This document shows positions 16,887 through 25,091 of a DNA stretch of 38,334 nt, piece by piece (the stretch's first letter is position 1; every line of letters starts with the position of its first letter). A program made the translations under genes and the position numbers. The DNA is from Paenibacillus glycanilyticus (GTDB lineage Bacteria > Bacillota > Bacilli > Paenibacillales > Paenibacillaceae). The stretch is taken from contig NZ_BSSQ01000034.1 of NCBI RefSeq assembly GCF_030161375.1, positions 1-38,334 of the forward strand, read 5' to 3'. The notes beneath the pieces are model-generated. The model was not told the DNA's origin, searched no databases, and saw only the letters and a list, made by a program, of their open reading frames with translations.

Positions 16887-17657
16887 TTATCCCTCCTGAT
16901 TCCGTTCGTAAATAATGCGCAATCCTTCCAACGTCAGAAGTGGATCGACTTCTTCTATCGTTTCCGATTCCGTACTAATTAACTCCGCCAGTCCGCCTGT
17001 CGCGACTACGCGGGGGTTAACCTGGAATTCCTTCTTAATCCGATTCACGATTCCGTCTACTTGTCCGGCGTATCCGTAAATAATGCCTGCCTGCATGGAA
17101 GTTACCGGATTGCGGCCGATAACGCTCTTTGGCTTCACCAGTTCAATGCGAGGCAGCTTTGCTGCGCGCTGGTACAAGGCTTCCGTAGAGATGCCGATAC
17201 CCGGAACGATGGCACCGCCCAAATAACTGCCCGACGCATCGATATAATCAAAAGTTGTCGCCGTTCCAAAATCCACAACAATAAGCGGCGAGCCATATTT
17301 CACGATACCCGCAACCGAGTTTACGATTCGGTCTGCGCCAACTTCGCGCGGATTCTCATAACGGATATTAAGACCCGTCTTAATGCCAGGCCCAACAACT
17401 AGCGGCATCTTGCGCAAATATTTCATGCACAGCTGCTCTAGCGCGCGCATAAGCGGCGGAACAACCGAAGAAATAATGACCCCTTCAATCTGTTCCATCC
17501 GGATACCCGCATAATGAAACAGGTTATGAATGTTCATGCCGTACTCGTCAACGGTTGCCGAGCGATTGGTGCTCAGCCGCCAATGATGGAGCAATTCCTT
17601 GCCCTTATAGACGCCCAGAACGATGTTTGTATTGCCCACATCGATAACCAAGATCAC
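16887..17657 (-). CDS. coaX: Type III pantothenate kinase
   Basis: The 256-residue protein catalyses the first step of CoA synthesis. It has the acetate/sugar kinase/Hsp70 fold signature DVGNTNIVLGVY at residues 6-17, GADRIVNSVAG near 107, DFGTATTFDYID and a C-terminal VATGGLAELI. The start is GTG at 17657, overlapping the nadC stop as GTGA. Co-transcription with nadABC links CoA and NAD supply in one mRNA. Confidence 0.96.
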   Translation of the reverse strand: MILVIDVGNTNIVLGVYKGKELLHHWRLSTNRSATVDEYGMNIHNLFHYAGIRMEQIEGVIISSVVPPLMRALEQLCMKYLRKMPLVVGPGIKTGLNIRYENPREVGADRIVNSVAGIVKYGSPLIVVDFGTATTFDYIDASGSYLGGAIVPGIGISTEALYQRAAKLPRIELVKPKSVIGRNPVTSMQAGIIYGYAGQVDGIVNRIKKEFQVNPRVVATGGLAELISTESETIEEVDPLLTLEGLRIIYERNQEG

Positions 17658-18538
17658 GAGGGAGCGCCTCCTTTTTTTGCATTCAAATCTAGACTGATAT
17701 CAATGGCGTTAAACGAATAGGTCAATCCGCCAACGGAAATGACGTCAACGCCGCAGGCTGCAATCGTCCGTACCGTATCCAGCCGCACGTTGCCCGATGC
17801 TTCAACTATAACATGAGGAGCACGGGATTTAATAAGACTGGCGGCTTCGGTCATTAGAGGGGGAGCCATATTGTCGAGCATAATAATGTCGGCGCCGCAT
17901 GCCAGCGCTTCTTCAACCTGCTCTAACGACTCCGCTTCTACTTCAATTTTCATTGTATGGGGAATCGCCGCTCGGGATGCTTCGACAGCCTGGCGGATTC
18001 CGCCCGCACCTTTGATATGATTATCTTTGATCATTACGGCATCATGTAAACCAAAACGGTGATTTGCACCTCCGCCGACTCGGACCGCATATTTCTCGAG
18101 CATCCGGTGGCCCGGCGTTGTTTTGCGCGTATCCACGAGCCGAACCGGCAATCCTTCCAGTGCCGTTACAAAAGCGTTCGTCTTGGTGGCTATGCCGGAC
18201 ATACGCTGCATCAGGTTAAGGGCAAGCCGCTCACCGGTAAGCAAGCTATGCGTGCTGCCTTCAACGGTCGCAATCACCGTTCCTTTGTCTACATGGTCTC
18301 CGTCGCTTACTTTCGCTTGGAACCGAAGCGCAGGATCAACAACTTCAAAAACTAGACGGGCAACCGGCAGGCCGGCAATCACGCCGCTCTCCTTCACATG
18401 GATTACGGCCGTAGATTGCGAGCCTACCGGAATTGTTGTTGCGGTCGTAATATCTCCGCTGCCGATATCTTCAGCCAGCCAGCTGCGGATCTGCTCCCGC
18501 AGGGCATGGTTATAGGTGCCGAACGTTGTATCAAACAT
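17654..18538 (-). CDS. nadC: Nicotinate-nucleotide pyrophosphorylase (quinolinate phosphoribosyltransferase)
   Basis: The 294-residue enzyme converts quinolinate and PRPP to nicotinate mononucleotide. Seen are WLAEDIGSGDITTATTIP, RLVDTRKTTPGHRMLEKYAVRVGGGANHR with substrate-binding Arg and Lys, DAVMIKDNHI, EVEAESLEQ and a final VDVISVGGLTYS. Length is normal. The ATG at 18538 lies eight bases inside the end of nadB, so the genes overlap. Confidence 0.97.
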   Translation of the reverse strand: MFDTTFGTYNHALREQIRSWLAEDIGSGDITTATTIPVGSQSTAVIHVKESGVIAGLPVARLVFEVVDPALRFQAKVSDGDHVDKGTVIATVEGSTHSLLTGERLALNLMQRMSGIATKTNAFVTALEGLPVRLVDTRKTTPGHRMLEKYAVRVGGGANHRFGLHDAVMIKDNHIKGAGGIRQAVEASRAAIPHTMKIEVEAESLEQVEEALACGADIIMLDNMAPPLMTEAASLIKSRAPHVIVEASGNVRLDTVRTIAACGVDVISVGGLTYSFNAIDISLDLNAKKGGAPS

Positions 18539-20150
18539 GAATAAATCGCTCCTCCGTCAATCCTTGCAGCCGACGCTTAACCGTATGTTTACGCCATACC
18601 GCATCGTTTTTCTCCGGGAAGTCCTCCCGGTAATGCCCGCCGCGGCTCTCTTCCCGCTCGAGCGCAGATTCCGTCGTCAGAATCGCGCAGGTCAGCAGGT
18701 TCGCGAACTCGTATTCCTCACGTTTGGTCAGGACCGTTTGGAAAAACGGCAGCTGCCGTTTCAATTCTTCAAGCCCTTTTCCAAGGCCTTGGGCGGAGCG
18801 GCGAAGGCCGGCATACCTGACCATCACCTTCTGCAGCTTCAACCGCTTCTCAACGACAGCTTGCATAGGCATGCTGCTGCGCGGTTGCTCATTAGCAATG
18901 ACAGGTTTGGTCTCAAGCGCAGACAACGCCATGATGCGGTCCACGATCCGCTTACCGAACACGATCGCTTCCGACAGCGAGTTGCTAGCCAGACGGTTCG
19001 CGCCATGGACGCCGGTCGATGATACTTCCCCGCATGCAAATAGTCTTCTTATATTGGTTTCCCCGAATAAGTCGGTTTTGACTCCGCCCATCATGTAATG
19101 GGCAGCCGGAGCAACCGGAATCCAGTCGGTCGTCAAATCAAGCCCAAACTGCAAACAGAACTCATAGATCGTTGGAAAACGATGTTTCACCATATCCGGC
19201 GATTCATGCGTAATATCCAAATAGACAAACGTTGATTTGGTCTCTTCCATTTCGCTGACGATGGCGCGCGCCACCACATCCCGCGGCGCAAGCTCGAGCT
19301 GATGATGATAGCGGTCCATAAACCGTTCGCCCCGTATATTGCGCAGATACGCGCCTTCACCGCGAACCGCCTCCGAGATTAGAAAACGCGGCGCACCCGG
19401 GTAACATAGCGATGTTGGATGAAACTGAACAAACTCCATATCCTGTACAAGCGCGCCCGCCCGGTAAGCCATGGCTACGCCGTCGCCGGTTGCTACCTCC
19501 GGATTGGTCGTGTAACGGTATAATTGGCCTGTTCCGCCCGAGCAAAGAATCGTCGCCTTGCCTCGCACATACAAGCGATGCCCATCCGGCTTCTGCACAA
19601 TCGCCCCGCAGCACTCCCCGTCCTGCGTAACAAGATCAATAACAAAATGATCATCCCATACTTCAATGCCCGGATCTGCTGTCGCTTTCTCCGATAGGGC
19701 ACGCACGATCTCATATCCCGTAGCATCGCCATTAGCATGCAATATGCGGCGCTGGCTATGCGCCCCTTCCTTGGTAAGCGCAAACTCGCCATTCTCGAGG
19801 TCAAACCGGGTTCCCATGCTAATCAGATTGTTTACGCCTTCCGGTCCTTCATGGACCAGTACGTTAACGGCATCTTCCGAGCAGAGCCCCGCGCCGGCAA
19901 TAAGCGTATCCTCACGGTGATAATCCGGCGAGTCCTCATCCGAGATAACCGCCGCGATGCCGCCTTGGGCATACCGCGTATTGCTGTCGAGCAGCGATTT
20001 TTTCGTAATCATAAGAACTGATTGCTCGTTATCGCTTGCCCGAAGCGCGGTAAAAAGACCGGCGATGCCGGCCCCGATAACAAGAACGTCCTTCTCCACA
20101 ACCGGCAAGTCCTCAAGCGACAGATCAACAAGATATCTAGGTATCATCAT
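18531..20150 (-). CDS. nadB: L-aspartate oxidase
   Basis: A flavoenzyme making iminoaspartate for NadA. From the chosen start it is 539 residues. Motifs: FAD-binding VLVIGAGIAGLFTALRAS, NTRYAQGGIAAVISDEDSP, SQRRILHANGDATG, QFHPTSL, and the C-terminal FAD segment LFACGEVSSTGVHGANRLASNSLSE. The open frame extends to 20243, overlapping nadA by 53 bases, but ATG 20150 has GGAGG nine bases upstream and gives the normal N-terminus MMIPRYLVDL, so I chose it. The usual Arg-rich C-terminal region is present. Confidence 0.95.
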   Translation of the reverse strand: MMIPRYLVDLSLEDLPVVEKDVLVIGAGIAGLFTALRASDNEQSVLMITKKSLLDSNTRYAQGGIAAVISDEDSPDYHREDTLIAGAGLCSEDAVNVLVHEGPEGVNNLISMGTRFDLENGEFALTKEGAHSQRRILHANGDATGYEIVRALSEKATADPGIEVWDDHFVIDLVTQDGECCGAIVQKPDGHRLYVRGKATILCSGGTGQLYRYTTNPEVATGDGVAMAYRAGALVQDMEFVQFHPTSLCYPGAPRFLISEAVRGEGAYLRNIRGERFMDRYHHQLELAPRDVVARAIVSEMEETKSTFVYLDITHESPDMVKHRFPTIYEFCLQFGLDLTTDWIPVAPAAHYMMGGVKTDLFGETNIRRLFACGEVSSTGVHGANRLASNSLSEAIVFGKRIVDRIMALSALETKPVIANEQPRSSMPMQAVVEKRLKLQKVMVRYAGLRRSAQGLGKGLEELKRQLPFFQTVLTKREEYEFANLLTCAILTTESALEREESRGGHYREDFPEKNDAVWRKHTVKRRLQGLTEERFIHV

Positions 20151-20190
20151 AGTAACGCGCCTCCAAGCATAGGAGTAGCGCATGCTCCTC

Positions 20191-21129
20191 CTATTTAACG
20201 AGTAACATGCGCTCCAGGGACTTACGAGCTTGATCTGCAACATGGTCAGGAACGTAGATTTGAGGTTGCATGGTTTCCAGACATTTCACCAGCTTCTTCA
20301 AGTTGTTCACTTTCATGTTCGGGCAAACCAGATATTTGGATGCAAAATGGAACGTTTTGTTCGGGCTGTCCAGACGAAGCTGGTAGCCGGTACCGTCTTC
20401 CGTGCCGACGATAAACTCCTGGCAATCCGATTCCTTGCAATATTTAATAATTGCTGTTGTACTGCCGACGAAATCGCCAAGCTCAACGACTTCAGGACGG
20501 CATTCCGGATGCACGACAAATTGAGCGTTCGGATATTTCGCTTTCATTTCCTCAACGTCTTTGACCGTAAGCATGTCATGGGTGTTGCAATACCCTTCCC
20601 AGATGATCATCTTTTTGTCGGTATTCTGTTGCACATAATGGCCAAGGTTTTTGTCCGGTACCCAGATGACTTCATCGCCTTCCACCGAGTTGACAACCTT
20701 AACAGCATTCGCCGATGTACAGCAAATGTCCGTTTCCGCCTTAATCTCCGCAGAAGAGTTAATATACGTAACGACGGTCGCATTCGGATGTTGCGCTTTC
20801 AGCTTGCGCAAGCCGTCTACGTTAACCATGTCCGCCATCGGACAACCGGCGCGTTCGTCGGGAATAATAACCGTTTTGTTCGGTGCCAAAATTTTCGCGC
20901 TTTCGCCCATAAAATGAACGCCGCAAAAAACAATGACATCCGCATCGGTTTGAGCAGCCTTCTGCGCAAGCAGGAAAGAATCCCCGCGGAAATCGGCCAC
21001 CTCTTGAATTTCGTCCCGTTGATAATAATGAGCAAGAATAATTGCATTACGCTCTTTCTTCAATTGCATGAGCCGTTCACGCAGTTCTCGATTCTGTTCC
21101 GCCTTGCGTTCCAGCGCCAGTGCTTCCAC
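20191..21129 (-). CDS. nadA: Quinolinate synthase
   Basis: The 312-residue iron-sulfur enzyme condenses iminoaspartate with dihydroxyacetone phosphate. Family motifs: LAHYYQRDEIQEVADFRGDS, FCGVHFMGESAKIL, IPDERAGCPMAD, TYINSSAEIKAETDICCTSANA. Cys96, Cys181 and Cys269 have the roughly 87-residue spacing expected for the three [4Fe-4S] ligands in short-form NadA; this ligand assignment is inferred. The start is GTG at 21129, with AGGAGAGG about eight bases upstream. It is the first gene of the six-gene operon. Confidence 0.96.
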   Translation of the reverse strand: MEALALERKAEQNRELRERLMQLKKERNAIILAHYYQRDEIQEVADFRGDSFLLAQKAAQTDADVIVFCGVHFMGESAKILAPNKTVIIPDERAGCPMADMVNVDGLRKLKAQHPNATVVTYINSSAEIKAETDICCTSANAVKVVNSVEGDEVIWVPDKNLGHYVQQNTDKKMIIWEGYCNTHDMLTVKDVEEMKAKYPNAQFVVHPECRPEVVELGDFVGSTTAIIKYCKESDCQEFIVGTEDGTGYQLRLDSPNKTFHFASKYLVCPNMKVNNLKKLVKCLETMQPQIYVPDHVADQARKSLERMLLVK

Positions 21130-21191
21130 AGTTAATCCTCTCCTCTTATGAGGGATGGGCGGTAAGTCCCATTCCGAATATGGCTATCCAC

Positions 21192-21215
21192 ACTTTGTGA
21201 ATTCATGCACAAAGT
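21192..21215 (-). promoter_or_regulatory. Perfect inverted repeat, probable operator of the nad operon
   Basis: Arms ACTTTGTG and CACAAAGT are exact reverse complements separated by eight bases, 63 bases upstream of the nadA start. The repeat covers the -10 of a candidate promoter and lies downstream of another. The niacin-responsive repressor NiaR (YrxA) controls nad genes in Bacillus and is the first suspect, but I have not matched its motif. Confidence 0.55.
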
Positions 21216-21228
21216 ACTTCAAAGTCAA
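21200..21228 (-). promoter_or_regulatory. Candidate nadA promoter, proximal
   Basis: On the minus strand: TTGACT (21223-21228), 17 bases, TGAATT (21200-21205). The -10 is weak, but it sits within the inverted repeat as expected for a repressible promoter. Confidence 0.4.
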
Positions 21229-21258
21229 TGTCCATTTATGATTCTTTTGTTAAGGTTT

Positions 21259-21287
21259 AATTTACTCCAGGTGCAGGATGCTGTCAA
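21259..21287 (-). promoter_or_regulatory. Candidate nadA promoter, distal
   Basis: On the minus strand: TTGACA (21282-21287), 17 bases, TAAATT (21259-21264). Better -35 and slightly better -10 than the proximal candidate. Transcripts from here would pass through the inverted repeat in their leader. Confidence 0.45.
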
Positions 21288-21302
21288 TGCTATATAGAAA
21301 GA

Positions 21303-21355
21303 AAAAATCCTCTTCCCCGCGGCGATTGTTGCTTAGCGGCGGAGAAGAGGATTTT
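21303..21355 (-). terminator. Terminator of the nucleoside ABC transporter genes
   Basis: On the minus strand, AAAATCCTCTTC pairs with GAAGAGGATTTT, with inner CCGC/GCGG pairing, followed by a T run. Strong; it isolates the transporter from the nad operon. Confidence 0.9.
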
Positions 21356-21379
21356 AGCGATTATTTATGTGGATTCCAG

Positions 21380-22342
21380 CTATCTCTTCGCCGGATCATA
21401 TGGCTCGCCAAGCGCGCCTGGCGCCGACGAACGGCCAACTGCGCCCGCAAGGACGATCAACGTCAGCAGATACGGCAGCATGTAGAAAAATTCATTCGGA
21501 ATATGGTGCGACCACTCGAACAGCTGCGCCCAGTTCCGAAGCGCCTGCGCCATCCCGAAGAAGAGCGCCGCTCCGGCTACGCCAAGCGGGTTCCACTTGC
21601 CAAAGATTACAGCCGCAATCGCGATAAAGCCTTGCCCCGAAATCGTATTGTGCGCAAAGTTGCTCGTTGTCGTCAAAGCGATTGTTGCGCCGCCAAGACC
21701 GGCAAGCGCGCCGCTCAGCATAACGCCGATATAGCGATACTTCGTTACGCTGATGCCGACGGTATCGGCCGAGCTCGGATGTTCGCCGACGGCACGAAGA
21801 CGCAGACCAAAGGTTGTACGGTAGAGTACGATATAGCTGAGAATAACGACCCCGATCACAATATACGTGGTTGGATAAGCCGTGAAGATTCCTTTGCCCA
21901 AGAGCGGAATATCCGACAGCCCCGGAATTGCAACTGGATTAAATACATACTCCAGAGTAGGAGTCTGACCGGAACCTTCATACAAGCTTTTTGTCAAATA
22001 AACGGCAAGGCCCGCCGCCAAAATATTGATAACGACCCCAACGATCGTCTGGTCAGCGCGGAACGTAATGGTCGCCACTGCGTGCAGCAGAGAAACAACA
22101 AGACCTAAGACGAGACCGGCAATCAGACCAATCCATGGAGCACCATGCGTCATTCCGCCTTTAATGGCTTGATCGGTAAATACGGCAGCTCCAAATGCGC
22201 CCGCGATCATAAGACCTTCAAGACCGATATTAACGACACCGGACCGTTCCGAGAAGAGACCGCCAAGACCGGTGAAGATGAGCGCTGTCGAGAAGACAAG
22301 CGTAATGCTGATTAATTGTCCAATCGTATCCATTGCGTTCAT
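21380..22342 (-). CDS. nupQ: Nucleoside ABC transporter permease (NupQ/YufQ-like)
   Basis: The 320-residue polytopic permease is of the BPD_transp_2 (RbsC/LivM-related) family. It has the characteristic N-terminal FTGLGGLFSERSGVVNIGLEGLMIAGAF pattern, here about residues 22-50, and GLRLRAVGEHPSSADTVGISVTKYR, the cytoplasmic loop contacting the ATPase. Its start overlaps the preceding permease stop as ATGA. Second membrane subunit of the importer. In B. subtilis the homologous NupNOPQ imports guanosine; substrate here is inferred. Confidence 0.88.
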   Translation of the reverse strand: MNAMDTIGQLISITLVFSTALIFTGLGGLFSERSGVVNIGLEGLMIAGAFGAAVFTDQAIKGGMTHGAPWIGLIAGLVLGLVVSLLHAVATITFRADQTIVGVVINILAAGLAVYLTKSLYEGSGQTPTLEYVFNPVAIPGLSDIPLLGKGIFTAYPTTYIVIGVVILSYIVLYRTTFGLRLRAVGEHPSSADTVGISVTKYRYIGVMLSGALAGLGGATIALTTTSNFAHNTISGQGFIAIAAVIFGKWNPLGVAGAALFFGMAQALRNWAQLFEWSHHIPNEFFYMLPYLLTLIVLAGAVGRSSAPGALGEPYDPAKR

Positions 22343-23433
22343 CGTGCACCGCCTCCTTCCGACTTACTTTTGCCCGAACGGCGTGCCATAAATGGCTTCA
22401 GGAAGAACTTCACAAGTCCATGCGAAGCAACAAAGAAAATGATAGAGCCAATAACGATACGGACGATTTCAGGCGGTACATCCGCGCCGAAGCTCATGCC
22501 CGCGGAGCCGTAACTTAAGCCGCCAAACAGAATCGCGCCAAGGAATACGCCAATCGGCGTGTTGCCCCCCAGAAGGGCTACCGCGATCCCGTCAAAGCCA
22601 TACCCCCAAGAAGAGGCCATGACCGTCTGGTAACCGAAAACGCCGAGAATTTCGAAGACGCCGCCTAGACCGGCGAAGACGCCGCTAATGAACATGGAAG
22701 TGATAATCGTGCGGTTCACGTTCATGCCGGCGTACAAGGCTGCGTTTGGATTGAGACCAACCGCGCGGAGCTCGTAGCCTTTTTTCGTGCGCCACAACAC
22801 AACATAAAACACGATCAGGCCAAGAAGTGCTATGAGAGTTCCCCAATGCATGCGGGCATTGCCCATGCTCTCGGAGAGCCATTTGATCGTAACAAGCGAT
22901 GACTCATGAAGCGGTTTAGACTTTTGCTGCCCTTCCAATACGAGATAAGTACCTACGATATAGTTGGACAAGAAAAGCGCAATCCAGTTCAGCATGATGG
23001 AGGAAATAACCTCGTTCACGCCGCGTGCCGCCTTCAGGTAACCGGCGAGCGCCGCCCACAAGCCGCCAAACAGACCGCCGACGATAATCGCAAGCGGAGC
23101 ATGGATATACCAAGGCAAATCAAGCGTTACCCCAACGATCGTTGCGCCTGTCATCCCCATAATGAACTGACCGTCAGCGCCAATGTTGAAAAGTCCCGTA
23201 CGGAAAGCAAAAGCTACCGCGATACCTGTAAAGATAAGCGGCGTAATCGCCCGGATTGCCTCGCCGATGTCGTAAGGGCTTCCGAACAATTTTTTCAGCA
23301 AAGAGCTATAAGCCAGCCAAGGATCGTATCCGCCGGCGTACATCGCAAGCGCGCCGCAGAGTAGACCAAGGATGATGGCCACAAGCGGCACCAGGAAGGA
23401 AGACTTGTCGAAAATTTTTCTCATTGTGTTCAT
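22339..23433 (-). CDS. nupP: Nucleoside ABC transporter permease (NupP/YufP-like)
   Basis: The 364-residue polytopic permease is of the same family as its neighbour but longer at both ends. It shows FRTGLFNIGADGQFIMGMTGA, the paralogous form of the NIGLEG motif, and GYELRAVGLNPNAALYAGMNVNRT as the coupling loop. About eight to ten hydrophobic segments. Six bases separate it from the ATPase gene, and it overlaps the second permease by four bases. Paired non-identical permeases are usual in the BmpA-type nucleoside importers. Confidence 0.88.
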   Translation of the reverse strand: MNTMRKIFDKSSFLVPLVAIILGLLCGALAMYAGGYDPWLAYSSLLKKLFGSPYDIGEAIRAITPLIFTGIAVAFAFRTGLFNIGADGQFIMGMTGATIVGVTLDLPWYIHAPLAIIVGGLFGGLWAALAGYLKAARGVNEVISSIMLNWIALFLSNYIVGTYLVLEGQQKSKPLHESSLVTIKWLSESMGNARMHWGTLIALLGLIVFYVVLWRTKKGYELRAVGLNPNAALYAGMNVNRTIITSMFISGVFAGLGGVFEILGVFGYQTVMASSWGYGFDGIAVALLGGNTPIGVFLGAILFGGLSYGSAGMSFGADVPPEIVRIVIGSIIFFVASHGLVKFFLKPFMARRSGKSKSEGGGAR

Positions 23434-23439
23434 AACGTT

Positions 23440-24984
23440 CTACTTCCTCCCTTCCGCGGTTGCAGCCGCTGCTGCATCGCCTGCCATCATGAGGCCCAGC
23501 TGCTGATCGTCACGGTTGTCGACATCCACTTCGCCCATTATTCGTCCTTCGTACATAACCGCAATCCGGTCGGACAAAGCATACAGCTCATCGAGCTCAA
23601 AGGAAACGAGCAGAATCGCCTTCCCTTGATTGCGAGCTTCCACTAACCGCTTATGTACGTATTCGATCGCGCCGATATCCAGACCCCGTGTCGGCTGAAC
23701 CGCAATAAGCAAATCCGGGTTTTTCCACAATTCCCGGGCAATAATCGCCTTCTGCTGGTTGCCGCCGGACAAAGACCGGGCTTTCGCGTGAATACCCGAA
23801 CCACGAACGTCAAACTCGGTGACCAGCTGTTGAGCCAGCACATCCATCGCTTTGAAGTCGATAAAGCCGTTCTTGCCGAATTGCGGGTCGAAATAATTGC
23901 CGAGAATCATATTCTCGCTAAGCGTAAAGTCAAGCACTAAACCATGCTTATGCCGGTCCTCCGGAATATGGCTTACGCCCGCAACCGAAACTTCGCGCGG
24001 CGTACGGTTCGTAATATCCTTGCCATTAAGCTTAATACTGCCGCCATTAACGCTGCGCATACCGGTAATCGCATAAACAAGCTCGCTTTGCCCGTTGCCG
24101 TCTACGCCCGCGATCCCGAGAATTTCACCTGCACGAACTTCAAAGCCTAGGCCGTCAAGCACGTTCTTGCTCTGCTCGCCCTTCATTTGCAGGGAATCAA
24201 CAGACAGCACAACATCGCCCGGTTCTTGCTTCGACTTCTCAACTTGGAAATTGACATCCCTACCGACCATAAGCTCGGCCAAATGACGCTCATTGGTCTC
24301 CGATGTCGGAAGCGTGCGGATAACCTTGCCTCTTCGGATAACGGTTACCGTGTCGGCCAGCGCCATAACTTCCTTCAGCTTATGGGTAATCAGAATAATC
24401 GATTTCCCTTCCGCCGACAGGCTGCGCAAAATTTCAATTAATTCCTCGATCTCCTGAACCGTAAGTACGGCTGTAGGCTCGTCGAAGATCAAAATATCGG
24501 CGCCGCGGTACAAGGTTTTCAGAATCTCCACCCGTTGCTGCATGCCGACCGTAATATCTTTAATCCGCATTTGCGGATCTACTTTCAATCCATAACGCTC
24601 GGACAAATCCCGAACTCTCTGATTCGCTTTCCGGTATTTCAAGAAACCGACTTTAGACGGCTCGTTGCCGAGCACGATATTTTCCGCAACCGTAAACGGC
24701 TGCACAAGCTTGAAATGCTGATGCACCATGCCAATGCCAAGTTCAATTGCTTTACCTGCCCCGTCAATGACGGTCTTGTTGCCATTAACCCAAATCTCGC
24801 CTTCATCCGGCTGATACAAGCCGAACAAAATATTCATCAGCGTTGATTTGCCTGCTCCGTTCTCGCCAAGCAGCGCATGAATCTCGCCTTTTTTTAATTC
24901 AAAATTGATGTTGTCATTGGCTACTAACCCCGGAAAACGTTTCGTTATTCCTTTTAGTTCAACAGCCGTTGTGCTCCGGACCAT
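23440..24984 (-). CDS. nupO: Nucleoside ABC transporter ATP-binding protein, two ATPase domains (NupO/YufO-like)
   Basis: The 514-residue protein has two fused nucleotide-binding domains. The first has Walker A GENGAGKST near 40, a degenerate signature VGMQQRVEI and Walker B ILIFDEPTAVL. The second has a degenerate Walker A GVDGNGQSEL, signature LSGGNQQKAI and Walker B LLIAVQPTRGLDIG, with Gln in place of the catalytic Glu. This asymmetry is normal in the sugar/nucleoside importer subfamily. ATG 24984 has a GGGGGG stretch about ten bases upstream. A terminator lies between it and the binding-protein gene. Confidence 0.92.
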   Translation of the reverse strand: MVRSTTAVELKGITKRFPGLVANDNINFELKKGEIHALLGENGAGKSTLMNILFGLYQPDEGEIWVNGNKTVIDGAGKAIELGIGMVHQHFKLVQPFTVAENIVLGNEPSKVGFLKYRKANQRVRDLSERYGLKVDPQMRIKDITVGMQQRVEILKTLYRGADILIFDEPTAVLTVQEIEELIEILRSLSAEGKSIILITHKLKEVMALADTVTVIRRGKVIRTLPTSETNERHLAELMVGRDVNFQVEKSKQEPGDVVLSVDSLQMKGEQSKNVLDGLGFEVRAGEILGIAGVDGNGQSELVYAITGMRSVNGGSIKLNGKDITNRTPREVSVAGVSHIPEDRHKHGLVLDFTLSENMILGNYFDPQFGKNGFIDFKAMDVLAQQLVTEFDVRGSGIHAKARSLSGGNQQKAIIARELWKNPDLLIAVQPTRGLDIGAIEYVHKRLVEARNQGKAILLVSFELDELYALSDRIAVMYEGRIMGEVDVDNRDDQQLGLMMAGDAAAAATAEGRK

Positions 24985-25018
24985 TCTTCATCATCCCCCC
25001 GGTTTTCTACCTGTACGG

Positions 25019-25052
25019 CAAAAAAGGACAAGGCCGGCTGGTGCCGGCCTTG
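25019..25052 (-). terminator. Internal terminator between binding protein and ATPase genes
   Basis: On the minus strand the 10-bp stem CAAGGCCGGC / GCCGGCCTTG with a four-base loop is followed after CC by TTTTTT, about 40 bases after the lipoprotein stop. Partial read-through would give more binding protein than membrane complex. Confidence 0.85.
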
Positions 25053-25091
25053 CCTTGACACAGCGACATCCAAACATTTTCGGTTAGAAAA

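Noticed and set aside
20151..20243. Longer nadB start at 20243
   Set aside because: It would overlap nadA by 53 bases, and a well-spaced GGAGG precedes the ATG at 20150, which gives the normal NadB N-terminus.
20230..21135. 301-codon plus-strand open frame opposite nadA
   Set aside because: Antisense shadow of nadA; no family features.
21278..22108. 276-codon plus-strand open frame opposite the permease and its terminator
   Set aside because: Runs through the terminator hairpin and the permease; highly basic composition typical of a shadow frame.
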